Source: Cryomorphaceae bacterium
Lineage (GTDB): Bacteria; Bacteroidota; Bacteroidia; Flavobacteriales; Schleiferiaceae
Direction: 5' to 3'
Assembly (NCBI GenBank): GCA_021298655.1
Contig: JAJTFK010000008.1
Span: 1 to 64,000, forward strand
Length of the DNA stretch: 64,000 nucleotides
Each line of letters opens with the position of its first letter. The first letter of the stretch is position 1. Below the pieces are notes generated by a model that made no database searches, had not been told where the DNA came from, and saw only the letters and a program-made list of their open reading frames with translations. Positions 8,268 through 16,573 of this stretch are shown piece after piece. The translations under genes were made by a program, and so were the position numbers.

Positions 8268-10028
8268 ATGTTCCGAAGCCATACTTGCGGCGAGCTCCGC
8301 CTGGACCACGTTGGTCAAACCGTCACCCTCTCGGGATGGGTGCAACGCCGCCGCGATTTTGGCGGAATGTCGTTTGTCGACCTGCGCGACCGCTACGGCA
8401 TCACCCAGCTGAGCTTCAATGACTTGGTCGACGCGGACCGCCTCGCCGAGGCGCGCAAGCTCCAGCGCGAATTCGTCGTTCAGGCCGTCGGAACCGTGGT
8501 CGAGCGCGAAAACAAGAACCCCAACCTCGCCACGGGCGACATCGAAATCAAGGTGACGCAGCTGACGGTGCTCAACGCGGCCGCCACGCCCCCCTTCACC
8601 ATCGAAGACGAAACCGACGGCGGCGAAGAGCTTCGCATGAAGTACCGCTACCTCGACATTCGCCGGGCGCCGGTGCGCAACAACCTCTTGCTGCGCCACC
8701 GCATCAACCGCTCGGTGCGCGGCTACCTCGACAACCTTGGCTTTGTGGACGTCGAAACCCCGTTTTTGATCAAGTCGACCCCCGAAGGCGCCCGCGACTT
8801 CGTCGTGCCTTCGCGCCTGAACCAAAACCAGTTTTACGCGCTTCCGCAGTCGCCCCAAACGTTTAAGCAGCTGCTGATGGTGGCCGGCATGGACCGCTAC
8901 TACCAAGTGGTGCGCTGCTTCCGCGACGAAGACCTGCGCGCCGACCGCCAGCCGGAATTCACGCAGATTGACTGCGAAATGGCCTTTGTCGAGCAGGAAG
9001 ACATTCTGAACACCTTCGAGGGCTTGGTGCGCCACGTGCTTCGCGACGTACACGGCATTGAGCTCAGCGAGGTTCCGCGCATGACCTACGCCGAGGCGAT
9101 GCGCCGCTACGGCAACGACAAGCCCGACATCCGCTTCGGCATGGAGTTCGTCGAGCTCACCGACCGCGTGAAGGGCCAGGGCTTCCCCGTGTTTGACCAG
9201 GCGGAATTGGTGGTGGGAATCAACGCCAAGGGATGCGGCGCCTACACCCGCAAGCAGCTCGACGCGCTGACCGACTACGTGAAGCGGCCGCAGCTCGGCA
9301 TGAGCGGGTTGATTTGGATGCGCGTCGACGAACAGGGCGTTCCCAGCTCGTCGGTGAACAAGTTTTTTGACGAGGCCGCTCTGGGCGGATGGGCCGAGGC
9401 CTTTGAAGCCGAGCCCGGCGACCTCGTGCTTGTGCTGGCCGGTGCCGCGAACAAAACCCGCAAGGCGCTCAGCGAGCTCCGACTGCACCTCGGCCAGGAA
9501 CTCGGCCTGCGCAAGCCCTTTGAGTTTGCGCCGCTTTGGGTGGTGGATTTTCCGCTGCTCGAGTGGGACGAAGAGTCCGGCCGCTGGTTCGCGATGCACC
9601 ATCCGTTCACGAGCCCGAAGCCCGAAGACATTCCGCTGCTCGAGACCGACCCCGGAGCGGTTCGCGCCAACGCCTACGACATCGTGCTCAACGGCAACGA
9701 GGTCGGCGGCGGCTCGATTCGAATCCACGACCGCGGCCTCCAAGCCCGCATGTTTGAGCTGCTCGGATTCAGCCCCGAAGAGGCCCAGGCGCAGTTCGGC
9801 TTCTTGATGAATGCCTTCGAGTACGGCGCACCGCCCCACGGCGGCATCGCCTTCGGGTTTGACCGCCTCGTGGCCCTGATGGGCGGCGACGAAGTCATTC
9901 GCGACTACATCGCCTTCCCCAAGAACAACGCAGGCCGCGACGTCATGATCGACGCCCCCTCGCCCATCGCCGAAGCCCAGCTGGAGGAACTCAACCTATT
10001 GCTGCGCCCCAACTCCAAGGCGAATTAG
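8268..10028 (+). CDS. aspS: Aspartate--tRNA ligase
   Basis: Class II aminoacyl-tRNA synthetase charging tRNA-Asp in the cytosol. The 586-residue product has the bacterial AspRS layout: an N-terminal OB-fold anticodon-binding domain (about 1-110, [20 protein letters not shown] region), the class II catalytic core with [13 protein letters not shown] and the motif 2 region [20 protein letters not shown] split across 220-240, the bacterial GAD insertion (about 290-410), and motif 3 with [12 protein letters not shown] near 530. Length matches the family (about 585-595). Divergent from the tadA operon; each has its own -7 box. An unusually long antisense open frame lies opposite and is not a gene. 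Confidence 0.97.
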   Translation: MFRSHTCGELRLDHVGQTVTLSGWVQRRRDFGGMSFVDLRDRYGITQLSFNDLVDADRLAEARKLQREFVVQAVGTVVERENKNPNLATGDIEIKVTQLTVLNAAATPPFTIEDETDGGEELRMKYRYLDIRRAPVRNNLLLRHRINRSVRGYLDNLGFVDVETPFLIKSTPEGARDFVVPSRLNQNQFYALPQSPQTFKQLLMVAGMDRYYQVVRCFRDEDLRADRQPEFTQIDCEMAFVEQEDILNTFEGLVRHVLRDVHGIELSEVPRMTYAEAMRRYGNDKPDIRFGMEFVELTDRVKGQGFPVFDQAELVVGINAKGCGAYTRKQLDALTDYVKRPQLGMSGLIWMRVDEQGVPSSSVNKFFDEAALGGWAEAFEAEPGDLVLVLAGAANKTRKALSELRLHLGQELGLRKPFEFAPLWVVDFPLLEWDEESGRWFAMHHPFTSPKPEDIPLLETDPGAVRANAYDIVLNGNEVGGGSIRIHDRGLQARMFELLGFSPEEAQAQFGFLMNAFEYGAPPHGGIAFGFDRLVALMGGDEVIRDYIAFPKNNAGRDVMIDAPSPIAEAQLEELNLLLRPNSKAN

Positions 10029-10096
10029 GTAGGGGAACTGGGAGCTGGCCGCCCGCTCGGGTTGCTCGTTAAACAAAAAATGGGCGATTCGTAGCC

Positions 10097-10104
10097 TATT
10101 TTTA
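10097..10104 (+). promoter_or_regulatory. -7 box TATTTTTA upstream of the Asp-box protein
   Basis: TATTTTTA with a 4-nt gap (CCGG) to the ATG at 10109, identical to the element before tadA. Confidence 0.5.
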
Positions 10105-10108
10105 CCGG

Positions 10109-13100
10109 ATGCGCTTAAAACTTTTCGCCTTGCTCGCGGCAGGATCCGCCAGCCTTTTTGCCCAAAACCAACCTAAGTGGCTGGAACTGTGGAATGATCC
10201 GTCGAGCAACGTGTACGACGTGGTCCGCGAGTTTGACGCAGCCTTCGAAGGAAAAGCCGCCGAAAAAGGCAAGGGATGGAAGCAATTCAAGCGCTGGGAA
10301 GCGTTCATGGATCCGCGCGTCTACCCGACCGGGCAACGGCCTAATCCGAATTCGCTGCACCTGGGAATGCAGCAGATCCAGCAAAACTGGGGCAGCACTT
10401 CCGCCGGCGCCAGCGGCATCGGTCAGTGGACGCCCGTGGGGCCGTTTAATGGCAACCCAATTCAGGGCATTGGCCGCATCAACACCCTTGCGTTTCACCC
10501 GACGGACGCCAACGTGGTGTTTGCCGGCGCTCCGGCCGGCGGCCTTTGGAAGTCCAGCGACCAAGGCCTTACGTGGACGACCAATACCGACCTGCTCCCC
10601 AACCTGGGCGTGAGCGGCATCGCCATTGACCCGATGCACCCCGACACCATGTACCTTGCGACGGGCGACCGCGACGCCGACGACACCTACAGCATCGGAG
10701 TACTCAAATCCACCGACGGCGGTACCTCGTGGAATACGACGGGCCTCACCCTCCAGCTGACCAACTACGCGCGGTTGACCGGCATCGTGATCCACCCGAC
10801 CCAAACCCAGTACCTGGTCGTGGCGTCGCGCAACGGCATGTACCGCACCACCAACGGCGGCGCCACCTGGACCATGGTTCAGGGCGGAAGCTTTCAGTCC
10901 CTGACCTCGGTGACCGGCGCACCGCACCTGCTCTACGCCGGAACCAGCGCCAACGGCCGGGTATGGTTCTCGCGCGACTTTGGCGCCACCTGGACCCAGG
11001 TTACGGGCAACGGCCTGCCGACGAGCGGCCCCGCCCGGTGTGAGGTGGCCACCACAGGCGCCGACACCAACTACGTGTATGCGCTCTTTGGCGCCAACAA
11101 CAACGGACTCTATGGCGTGTACCGCTCCACCAACCGCGGCGCAACCTGGACCCAAATGCACGGCGCGACACCCAACCTCATGGACTGGTCCACCAACGGC
11201 GGCGGCAGCGGCGGACAAGCCTGGTACGACCTGGCGATTGCGGTTTCGCCGCTGAACAAAGAAGAGCTGCTCGTGGGCGGCGTCAACATCTGGCGTTCCA
11301 ACAACGGCGGCGCCAACTTCTCGATCAGCGCCCACTGGTACGGCGGCGGAGGCGTGGCGAACGTGCACGCCGACCAGCACTGGTTCACCTTCCGGCCCGG
11401 CACCAACGAGCTTTGGGTGGGTAACGACGGCGGAGTCTACGTTTCGCCCAACGGCGGCGTGGCCAACAACTGGCAGATCCGCAGCAACGGTCTGGGCATC
11501 ACGCAGTACTACAAGATCGCGACGACCCCGGTAAACCCCAACTGGACCTTGGCGGGTGCGCAAGACAACGGCACCCACCTGAACAAGACAAGCTGGGCCC
11601 GCGTGCGCGGCGGCGACGGCATGGACTGCGGCATGGACCCCACCAACGAGCTGGTGATGTACGCATCGATTTACTACGGCGACTTCGAGAAATCCAACAA
11701 CGGAGGCGCCAGCTTTAATGCGCCCTTCAACCTGACTCCGAGCGGAAGCGGCAACTGGGTCACGCCCTTTTTGGTGAGCCGCCACAACAACAACGTGCTC
11801 TACGCCGGCTTTACCCGCGTGTGGAAGTCGACCAACGGCGGCGTGAGCTTTGCGGCGACCAGCACATCGAACCTGCTCGGCGGCGACAACATCGACGTGC
11901 TCGCCGAGGCCCCCAGCAACCCCAACGTGCTCTACGCGGGCATCAACCAGTACCTGTTCCGCTCCACAGACGGCGGCCTGACCTGGACGCAGCACAGCGG
12001 CGGCTCCGGCAGCCAAGTGATCAGCGGCATCGCCGTTGACCCCAACGATCCCCTGCACATCGCCGTCAGCCGCAGCGGCTACGTGGGCGGTCAAAAAGTC
12101 TACGAGTCGTTCAACGGCGGACAAACCTACAGCAACCTCAGCGGAAGCCTGCCCAATATTCCCGCCAACGCCATTGCCTTTGAGCCGGGCGGGAACAACA
12201 TGCTCTACGTAGGCACCGACCTCGGCATGTTTGTGCGCGACAACCTCTTGGGTGATTGGGTTCCGTTTAATGCCGGACTGCCCAACGTGGTGGTAACCGA
12301 CATCGAGCTGCTCAGTACGCCACGTATCGTGCGCATTGGCACCTACGGACGAGGCGTCTGGCAGTCGCCCTTTGCCGGCGACCTGCTTCAGCGCCCCACC
12401 GCCGCATTGTCTGCCCAGCCTGCTTCTACCTGCGGACTCGGCGACACGATTCAGCTCCGCGACGCCTCGACGGGCCTCGTAACCGCTTGGAACTGGTCGG
12501 TGATCCCGTCAACCGGGACTACCTTGATCGGTGCCGCTACCGCCAACCCCAAGCTGGTATTGAGCCAAGCCGGGCTCTACACGCTGCGCCTGGTGGCCAG
12601 CAACGTCTACGGCAGCGACACGGCCCTAAGCGTTCAAACAGTGGCCGCGGGCGGATTCCCTTTGCCCGCCGGCGAAGGCTACACTGCCGGATTTAATCAG
12701 CGGTGGAGCATCGAAAACACCGACCGCAACGCCACATGGGAAGCATTTACCGCCGCTTCAAGCGACGGCGACGGCGCCTCGATGCGCATGCCGCACTTCG
12801 CGCTGCCGAGCCTGGCTTTTGGCCAACGCGATGCCCTGGTTTCGCCGGTCTACGTGCTCGACAGCGGCACGTCGTTGACGCTGGACGTGGCCTACCGTCA
12901 GGTTTCGACCACCCAAGCTCCCGACACGCTGCGCGTTTGGGTGCAGCCCTGCAGTTCGTCGAGTTGGACGCTGCTCGCGACCCGTTTTGAGTCCGGAACC
13001 CAGAATTGGGCGACGGGTCCGGCCCAGGCCGGCGCGTTTGTGCCCGCTGCGGCCGCCGACTGGCGCCGCGACAGTTTGTTCCTCGGGGCGCTGGCCGGGC

Positions 13101-14653
13101 CTGCGCGCTTCAAAATTGAAGCGCGCCACGGCGGCGGCAACCACCTGTACCTCGACCGGTTCCGTTTGAAGAAATCGGCCACCGCCGCCCCCGTCGCCAA
13201 CTTTATTGCCCCGGACACGGCCTGTGCGTCGCGGGGCATTCCGTTCTATGCATCGGGAATGCCGGCCCCAGGCAGCGCCTCGGGCTCCGCCCTCGGCGCC
13301 ACCTACACCTGGAGCTTCCCCGGCGGCACCCCCAGCAGCAGCACCTTGGCCAACCCCGTGGTGAGCTACGCAACGCCGGGCGTCAAGGCCGTGACCCTGA
13401 CGGTCACCACGGCCGGCGGAACGTCCAGCCTAAGCAAAAACGTGGTCGTGACGGCCGCCTCGGTTCCGAGCGTGAGCATCGTGAACCAAAGCGGAAGCAT
13501 TTGTGCCAACAGCCCGGCCACCTTTGCGGCGACGGCGGTCAACGGAGGCAGCAGCGTCCGCTACCAGTGGACGGTGAACAACCAACCGCGTGGATTCAAC
13601 ACGCCGACCTTCACCACGGTAAACCTCCAGAACGGCGACGTGGTGCGCTGCGCGGTCTACAGCAGCGAGGCCTGTGCCAGTGTCCCGGTAGTGTCCTCCA
13701 ACGCGATCACGGCGGTCGTACTCGCCCTGCCCACGGCGAACGCCGGCACCTACAACCCGGCCTGCGTCGGCGACGGTCCCATTGCCCTGAGCGGAACGCC
13801 GGCGGGCGGTGTGTGGAGCGGAACCGGCGTTTCGGGCACCAGCTTTGACCCGACGGGACTCGGGCCAGGCAACTACACGGTAACCTACGCCTACACCAAC
13901 AGCGCCGGATGCACCGGAACGGCCACGGCGGTCATTCAGCTTGCGGCGGCGCCGAACGTGTTCCTGACCTTCAACACCGACGTGCTGTGCATCAACGACG
14001 CGGCCGTAGCCCCCGGGGGCGGGTTCCCCGGTGGCGGAACCTACCTGGTTAACGGCACGGCGACGACCAGCATCGTTCCGGCCCAGCTCGGAACCGGCCA
14101 GCACGCCCTGACGTACCGCTTCAGCAACGGACTCTGTGTGGTGGAACGCGTCGACAGCTTCCACGTGGTGGCGGCTCCGCCGGTACCGACGATTCAGGAT
14201 TGGTTTGGCGATTCGCTCTACTGCCCCCAGGCTGCGTTGAACCCGCTGTGGAAGGTGCAGTGGCTGGACGGCAACCAAAATCCCATTTCTGGGGCCAATT
14301 CGGCGAGCTTCGTGGCGCCGGTACCGGGCACCTACTACGTTCGACTGCGCGCCGGAACCAGCTGCGTGGCGACCAGCGGCGGTTCCATCGTGCTCGGCAC
14401 TTCGGAGCGCGCACTCCGCGGCGTCACGCTGCAGCCCAATCCGACGCGGGATCGGGTAGAAATTTCGTGGAACGCCCAAGGTGCCCAAGCCTGGACGGCC
14501 GAACTCCGCAGCATGGACGGTGCCTTGATCGGAACCTACGAGGGAGCGGACGCCCGTTGGACGCTGGACCTTTCGTCGCTGCCCCAGGGCGTTTATGCCC
14601 TGCGCCTGTTCCAGGGCGACCGGACCCGCACCGAGCAGCTCGTGAAGCTGTAA
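10109..14653 (+). CDS. Giant secreted Asp-box/PKD protein with T9SS sorting domain
   Basis: A 1514-residue exported protein. After a signal peptide (MRLKLFALLAAGSASLFAQ), residues 100-760 hold about ten Asp-box (BNR) motifs such as SSDQGLTW, STDGGTSW, TTNGGATW, STNRGATW and STDGGLTW, which predicts one or two sortilin/VPS10-like beta-propellers. Immunoglobulin-like PKD domains follow (around 770-850 and 1030-1110), then adhesin-like Ig modules rich in Gly and Thr. The last ~85 residues (from about ERALRGVTLQPNPTRDRV) are a T9SS type A sorting domain, so the protein should be secreted across the outer membrane by PorT/SprA-type machinery and anchored or released. No catalytic residues are evident; adhesion or glycan binding is a guess. 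It is a single-gene transcript closed by a strong terminator. Confidence 0.93.
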   Translation: MRLKLFALLAAGSASLFAQNQPKWLELWNDPSSNVYDVVREFDAAFEGKAAEKGKGWKQFKRWEAFMDPRVYPTGQRPNPNSLHLGMQQIQQNWGSTSAGASGIGQWTPVGPFNGNPIQGIGRINTLAFHPTDANVVFAGAPAGGLWKSSDQGLTWTTNTDLLPNLGVSGIAIDPMHPDTMYLATGDRDADDTYSIGVLKSTDGGTSWNTTGLTLQLTNYARLTGIVIHPTQTQYLVVASRNGMYRTTNGGATWTMVQGGSFQSLTSVTGAPHLLYAGTSANGRVWFSRDFGATWTQVTGNGLPTSGPARCEVATTGADTNYVYALFGANNNGLYGVYRSTNRGATWTQMHGATPNLMDWSTNGGGSGGQAWYDLAIAVSPLNKEELLVGGVNIWRSNNGGANFSISAHWYGGGGVANVHADQHWFTFRPGTNELWVGNDGGVYVSPNGGVANNWQIRSNGLGITQYYKIATTPVNPNWTLAGAQDNGTHLNKTSWARVRGGDGMDCGMDPTNELVMYASIYYGDFEKSNNGGASFNAPFNLTPSGSGNWVTPFLVSRHNNNVLYAGFTRVWKSTNGGVSFAATSTSNLLGGDNIDVLAEAPSNPNVLYAGINQYLFRSTDGGLTWTQHSGGSGSQVISGIAVDPNDPLHIAVSRSGYVGGQKVYESFNGGQTYSNLSGSLPNIPANAIAFEPGGNNMLYVGTDLGMFVRDNLLGDWVPFNAGLPNVVVTDIELLSTPRIVRIGTYGRGVWQSPFAGDLLQRPTAALSAQPASTCGLGDTIQLRDASTGLVTAWNWSVIPSTGTTLIGAATANPKLVLSQAGLYTLRLVASNVYGSDTALSVQTVAAGGFPLPAGEGYTAGFNQRWSIENTDRNATWEAFTAASSDGDGASMRMPHFALPSLAFGQRDALVSPVYVLDSGTSLTLDVAYRQVSTTQAPDTLRVWVQPCSSSSWTLLATRFESGTQNWATGPAQAGAFVPAAAADWRRDSLFLGALAGPARFKIEARHGGGNHLYLDRFRLKKSATAAPVANFIAPDTACASRGIPFYASGMPAPGSASGSALGATYTWSFPGGTPSSSTLANPVVSYATPGVKAVTLTVTTAGGTSSLSKNVVVTAASVPSVSIVNQSGSICANSPATFAATAVNGGSSVRYQWTVNNQPRGFNTPTFTTVNLQNGDVVRCAVYSSEACASVPVVSSNAITAVVLALPTANAGTYNPACVGDGPIALSGTPAGGVWSGTGVSGTSFDPTGLGPGNYTVTYAYTNSAGCTGTATAVIQLAAAPNVFLTFNTDVLCINDAAVAPGGGFPGGGTYLVNGTATTSIVPAQLGTGQHALTYRFSNGLCVVERVDSFHVVAAPPVPTIQDWFGDSLYCPQAALNPLWKVQWLDGNQNPISGANSASFVAPVPGTYYVRLRAGTSCVATSGGSIVLGTSERALRGVTLQPNPTRDRVEISWNAQGAQAWTAELRSMDGALIGTYEGADARWTLDLSSLPQGVYALRLFQGDRTRTEQLVKL

Positions 14654-14683
14654 CGAACGGCGAAATCCGGTTTTAACCGAACG

Positions 14684-14711
14684 AAAAAACCCCGCCTCGG
14701 CGGGGTTTTTT
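14684..14711. terminator. Bidirectional rho-independent terminator
   Basis: CCCCGC/GCGGGG (14690-14695 with 14700-14705) flanked by six A and six T. It serves both the Asp-box protein gene and the convergent purQ transcript. Confidence 0.9.
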
Positions 14712-14729
14712 GGTGGGTGCTTCGGCCAA

Positions 14730-15425
14730 CTACCGCGAAACCGTGTAGTTCAGCAGGCTCTCGAAGAGGGCCACGCCGTCGGTGTTGAGCAGGTTGGCGT
14801 CGGCCGCGCGCTCCGGGTGGGGCATCATGCCCATGACGTTGCGCTTGTCGTTGCAGACGCCGGCGATGTTTTGCACCGAACCGTTGGGGTTGGCCTCGGG
14901 GGTGATGGCGCCGTCGGCTTCGGCGTAGTGGAACATCACTTGGCCGTTGTCGTTGAGGGCCTTGAGCGTGTCTTCGTCGGCGTGGTAGCGGCCCTCGCCG
15001 TGGGCGATGGGAATTTGGTATACGCCCGTGTCCGACAGACCGGCCGTCATGGGGCTAAGGCCCGATCCGCGCACCAGGTGCACGTTTTTGCAGATGAACT
15101 TGCCGGTGTGGTTGCGGAGCAGGGCACCCGGAACCAATCCGGCTTCCGTCAGAATTTGAAACCCGTTGCAGACGCCAAAAACGTAGCCGCCGCGGTCGGC
15201 GTGCTTGATCACTTCTTCCATAATCGGCGAGAAGCGGGCGATGGCGCCGGAGCGCAGGTAGTCCCCGTAGGAGAATCCGCCCGGAAGCACCACCATGTCC
15301 ACGCCCTGAAGGTCGCGGTCCTTGTGCCACAGGCTAACGGTTTCGCATCCCAGACCCTCGCGGAGGGTGTGGATCATGTCTTGGTCGCAGTTCGACCCGG
15401 GAAAAGTAACAACTCCGAATTTCAC
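14730..15425 (-). CDS. purQ: Phosphoribosylformylglycinamidine synthase, glutaminase subunit
   Basis: The glutamine amidotransferase subunit of FGAM synthase, supplying ammonia for step four of purine biosynthesis. The 231-residue class I GATase shows the nucleophile in FGVCNGFQ (Cys86) and the catalytic His-Glu in MPHPERAAD near the C-terminus. The start is GTG (MKFGVVTFPG): it overlaps the stop of the upstream agmatinase-family gene by 4 nt (GTGA), and a -7 box TACCTTTG ends exactly 4 nt before it. purQ could therefore be translationally coupled and also be made from its own leaderless mRNA. No purL or purS is nearby. Confidence 0.95.
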   Translation of the reverse strand: MKFGVVTFPGSNCDQDMIHTLREGLGCETVSLWHKDRDLQGVDMVVLPGGFSYGDYLRSGAIARFSPIMEEVIKHADRGGYVFGVCNGFQILTEAGLVPGALLRNHTGKFICKNVHLVRGSGLSPMTAGLSDTGVYQIPIAHGEGRYHADEDTLKALNDNGQVMFHYAEADGAITPEANPNGSVQNIAGVCNDKRNVMGMMPHPERAADANLLNTDGVALFESLLNYTVSR

Positions 15426-16501
15426 GCCGCAAAGGTACAGCGCCCGTTGGCCTTGCCGAGCAAATTGGCCAGTCGGTAGAGCAGCCGCGCCGCCACGTTG
15501 GCGTCCCAATCTCCCTCGGGGCCCGGAGCCACTTCGTTGAGGTCCATTCCGACCAGCACCCGACCCGAAGCCAGTACCTGCTCCACCAAGTAAAGTACCT
15601 GCTCGGCTTCCAAGCCGCCGGCCACCGGGGTGCCGGTGTGCGGGCATAATTTGGGATCCAGCCCGTCGATGTCGAAGCTCAGGTAGACCTGCTGCGGAAG
15701 CTCCGCCACGATCGCGTCCACTTGCTGGGCCCAGGTGCGCCCGCCGTAGGCGGCGTGCTTGAGGTCGCGGTCGTAAAACACGCTGCAGCGCTTCCCCAAT
15801 TCGGCCGCAACCGCCACCTCTTCGGCGCAGTAGTCGCGGATTCCGACCTGAACGATTTTGGCAATGCCCTCGTGCTTCATGGCATTGTACATGATCGAAG
15901 CGTGGCTGTAGGTAAAGCCTTCGTAGGCCACCCGAAAGTCCATGTGGGCGTCAATTTGCAAAACACCCATGCCCGGATGCCGGTCCGCCAGCGCCCGGAT
16001 GTAGCCCAGCGGCGTGCTGTGGTCTCCGCCCAAGAGCGCAACCAACTGCCCGCGATCCAGGTAGGTTTCGGCGTCGTGGCGCACCTTTTCAACCATCCAT
16101 TCGCAGGCCTCGTTGATCTTGGCCAGCAGCTTTTGGCTCGAGGCCATTGCCGCGGTTCCGTCGGCCAGGGCCGCCAGATATACTTCGGCGCGTTCGCGGT
16201 TTCGCTCGGACTTTTCGGCCAGCTTGGCCGAAGCCGGCGCCATGGCCAAGCCCATCTTCCACGCATCCGGCACCGACGGATCCCATAAATCCACCTGAGC
16301 CGAGGCCTCCTTAATGACGGCGGGACCCTGGGCCGTGCCCGAGGCGTAGCTCACCGTAACCTCCCAGGGCACCGGCAAAATCACGACCTCGGCGTCTTCG
16401 ACCGCGTAGGGAAGTCCATAAATCTGGTCCCCCGTGGCCAAGCCATTCGGGTCAAAATCTGCCTGCGCAAGGGCGCGGCGCTTGCGGCGTACTTCGTCCA
16501 T
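15422..16501 (-). CDS. Agmatinase/arginase-family (ureohydrolase) enzyme
   Basis: A 359-residue binuclear-manganese ureohydrolase. The metal-binding signatures are GGDHS at 158-162, DAHMD at 184-188 and SFDIDGLDP near 263-271. Family members hydrolyse agmatine, arginine or formimidoylglutamate. The length with an ~110-residue N-terminal extension matches the 'agmatinase family' of Bacteroidota rather than a classical ~300-residue SpeB. Arginine decarboxylase is encoded elsewhere in the window (54911-56314), so a role in putrescine synthesis from agmatine is possible but not proven by linkage. The ATG at 16501 follows a -7 box TAGCTTTG by 4 nt. The gene is upstream of and coupled to purQ. Confidence 0.85.
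   Translation of the reverse strand: MDEVRRKRRALAQADFDPNGLATGDQIYGLPYAVEDAEVVILPVPWEVTVSYASGTAQGPAVIKEASAQVDLWDPSVPDAWKMGLAMAPASAKLAEKSERNRERAEVYLAALADGTAAMASSQKLLAKINEACEWMVEKVRHDAETYLDRGQLVALLGGDHSTPLGYIRALADRHPGMGVLQIDAHMDFRVAYEGFTYSHASIMYNAMKHEGIAKIVQVGIRDYCAEEVAVAAELGKRCSVFYDRDLKHAAYGGRTWAQQVDAIVAELPQQVYLSFDIDGLDPKLCPHTGTPVAGGLEAEQVLYLVEQVLASGRVLVGMDLNEVAPGPEGDWDANVAARLLYRLANLLGKANGRCTFAA
15430..15437 (-). promoter_or_regulatory. Internal -7 box TACCTTTG for purQ
   Basis: Exact TAnnTTTG match inside the last codons of the agmatinase-family gene, 4 nt (CGGC) before the purQ GTG. Confidence 0.6.
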
Positions 16502-16505
16502 ACCG

Positions 16506-16513
16506 CAAAGCTA
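16506..16513 (-). promoter_or_regulatory. -7 box TAGCTTTG of the agmatinase-family gene
   Basis: TAGCTTTG on the minus strand, 4 nt (CGGT) before the ATG. The upstream side runs straight into a nine-unit heptad repeat array, so the -33 region would be made of repeat sequence. Confidence 0.55.
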
Positions 16514-16573
16514 GCTTCTAGGTAGCAGTTACGGGTTGCTGGTTGCTGGTAACGAGTTACTAGTAACTGATTG
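16511..16573. repeat. Heptad intergenic repeat array (9 units)
   Basis: The longest heptad array: CTAGCTT, CTAGGTA, GCAGTTA, CGGGTTG, CTGGTTG, CTGGTAA, CGAGTTA, CTAGTAA, CTGATTG, each the reverse complement of a YWACYRG-like unit. It fills the gap between the lamin-tail gene and the agmatinase-family gene. The TAG stop and last residues (PISY) of the lamin-tail protein are read from it. Confidence 0.8.

Noticed and set aside
7761-9839. Long antisense open frame (about 690 codons) covering aspS and the deaminase
   Set aside because: Only the last 152 codons match a known family (TadA). The rest is the mirror of the aspS coding sequence kept open by G+C-rich third positions.
10115-12124. Long antisense open frame opposite the Asp-box protein
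   Set aside because: No signal sequence, no family resemblance, and composition typical of antisense of a Gly/Asn/Thr-rich protein.
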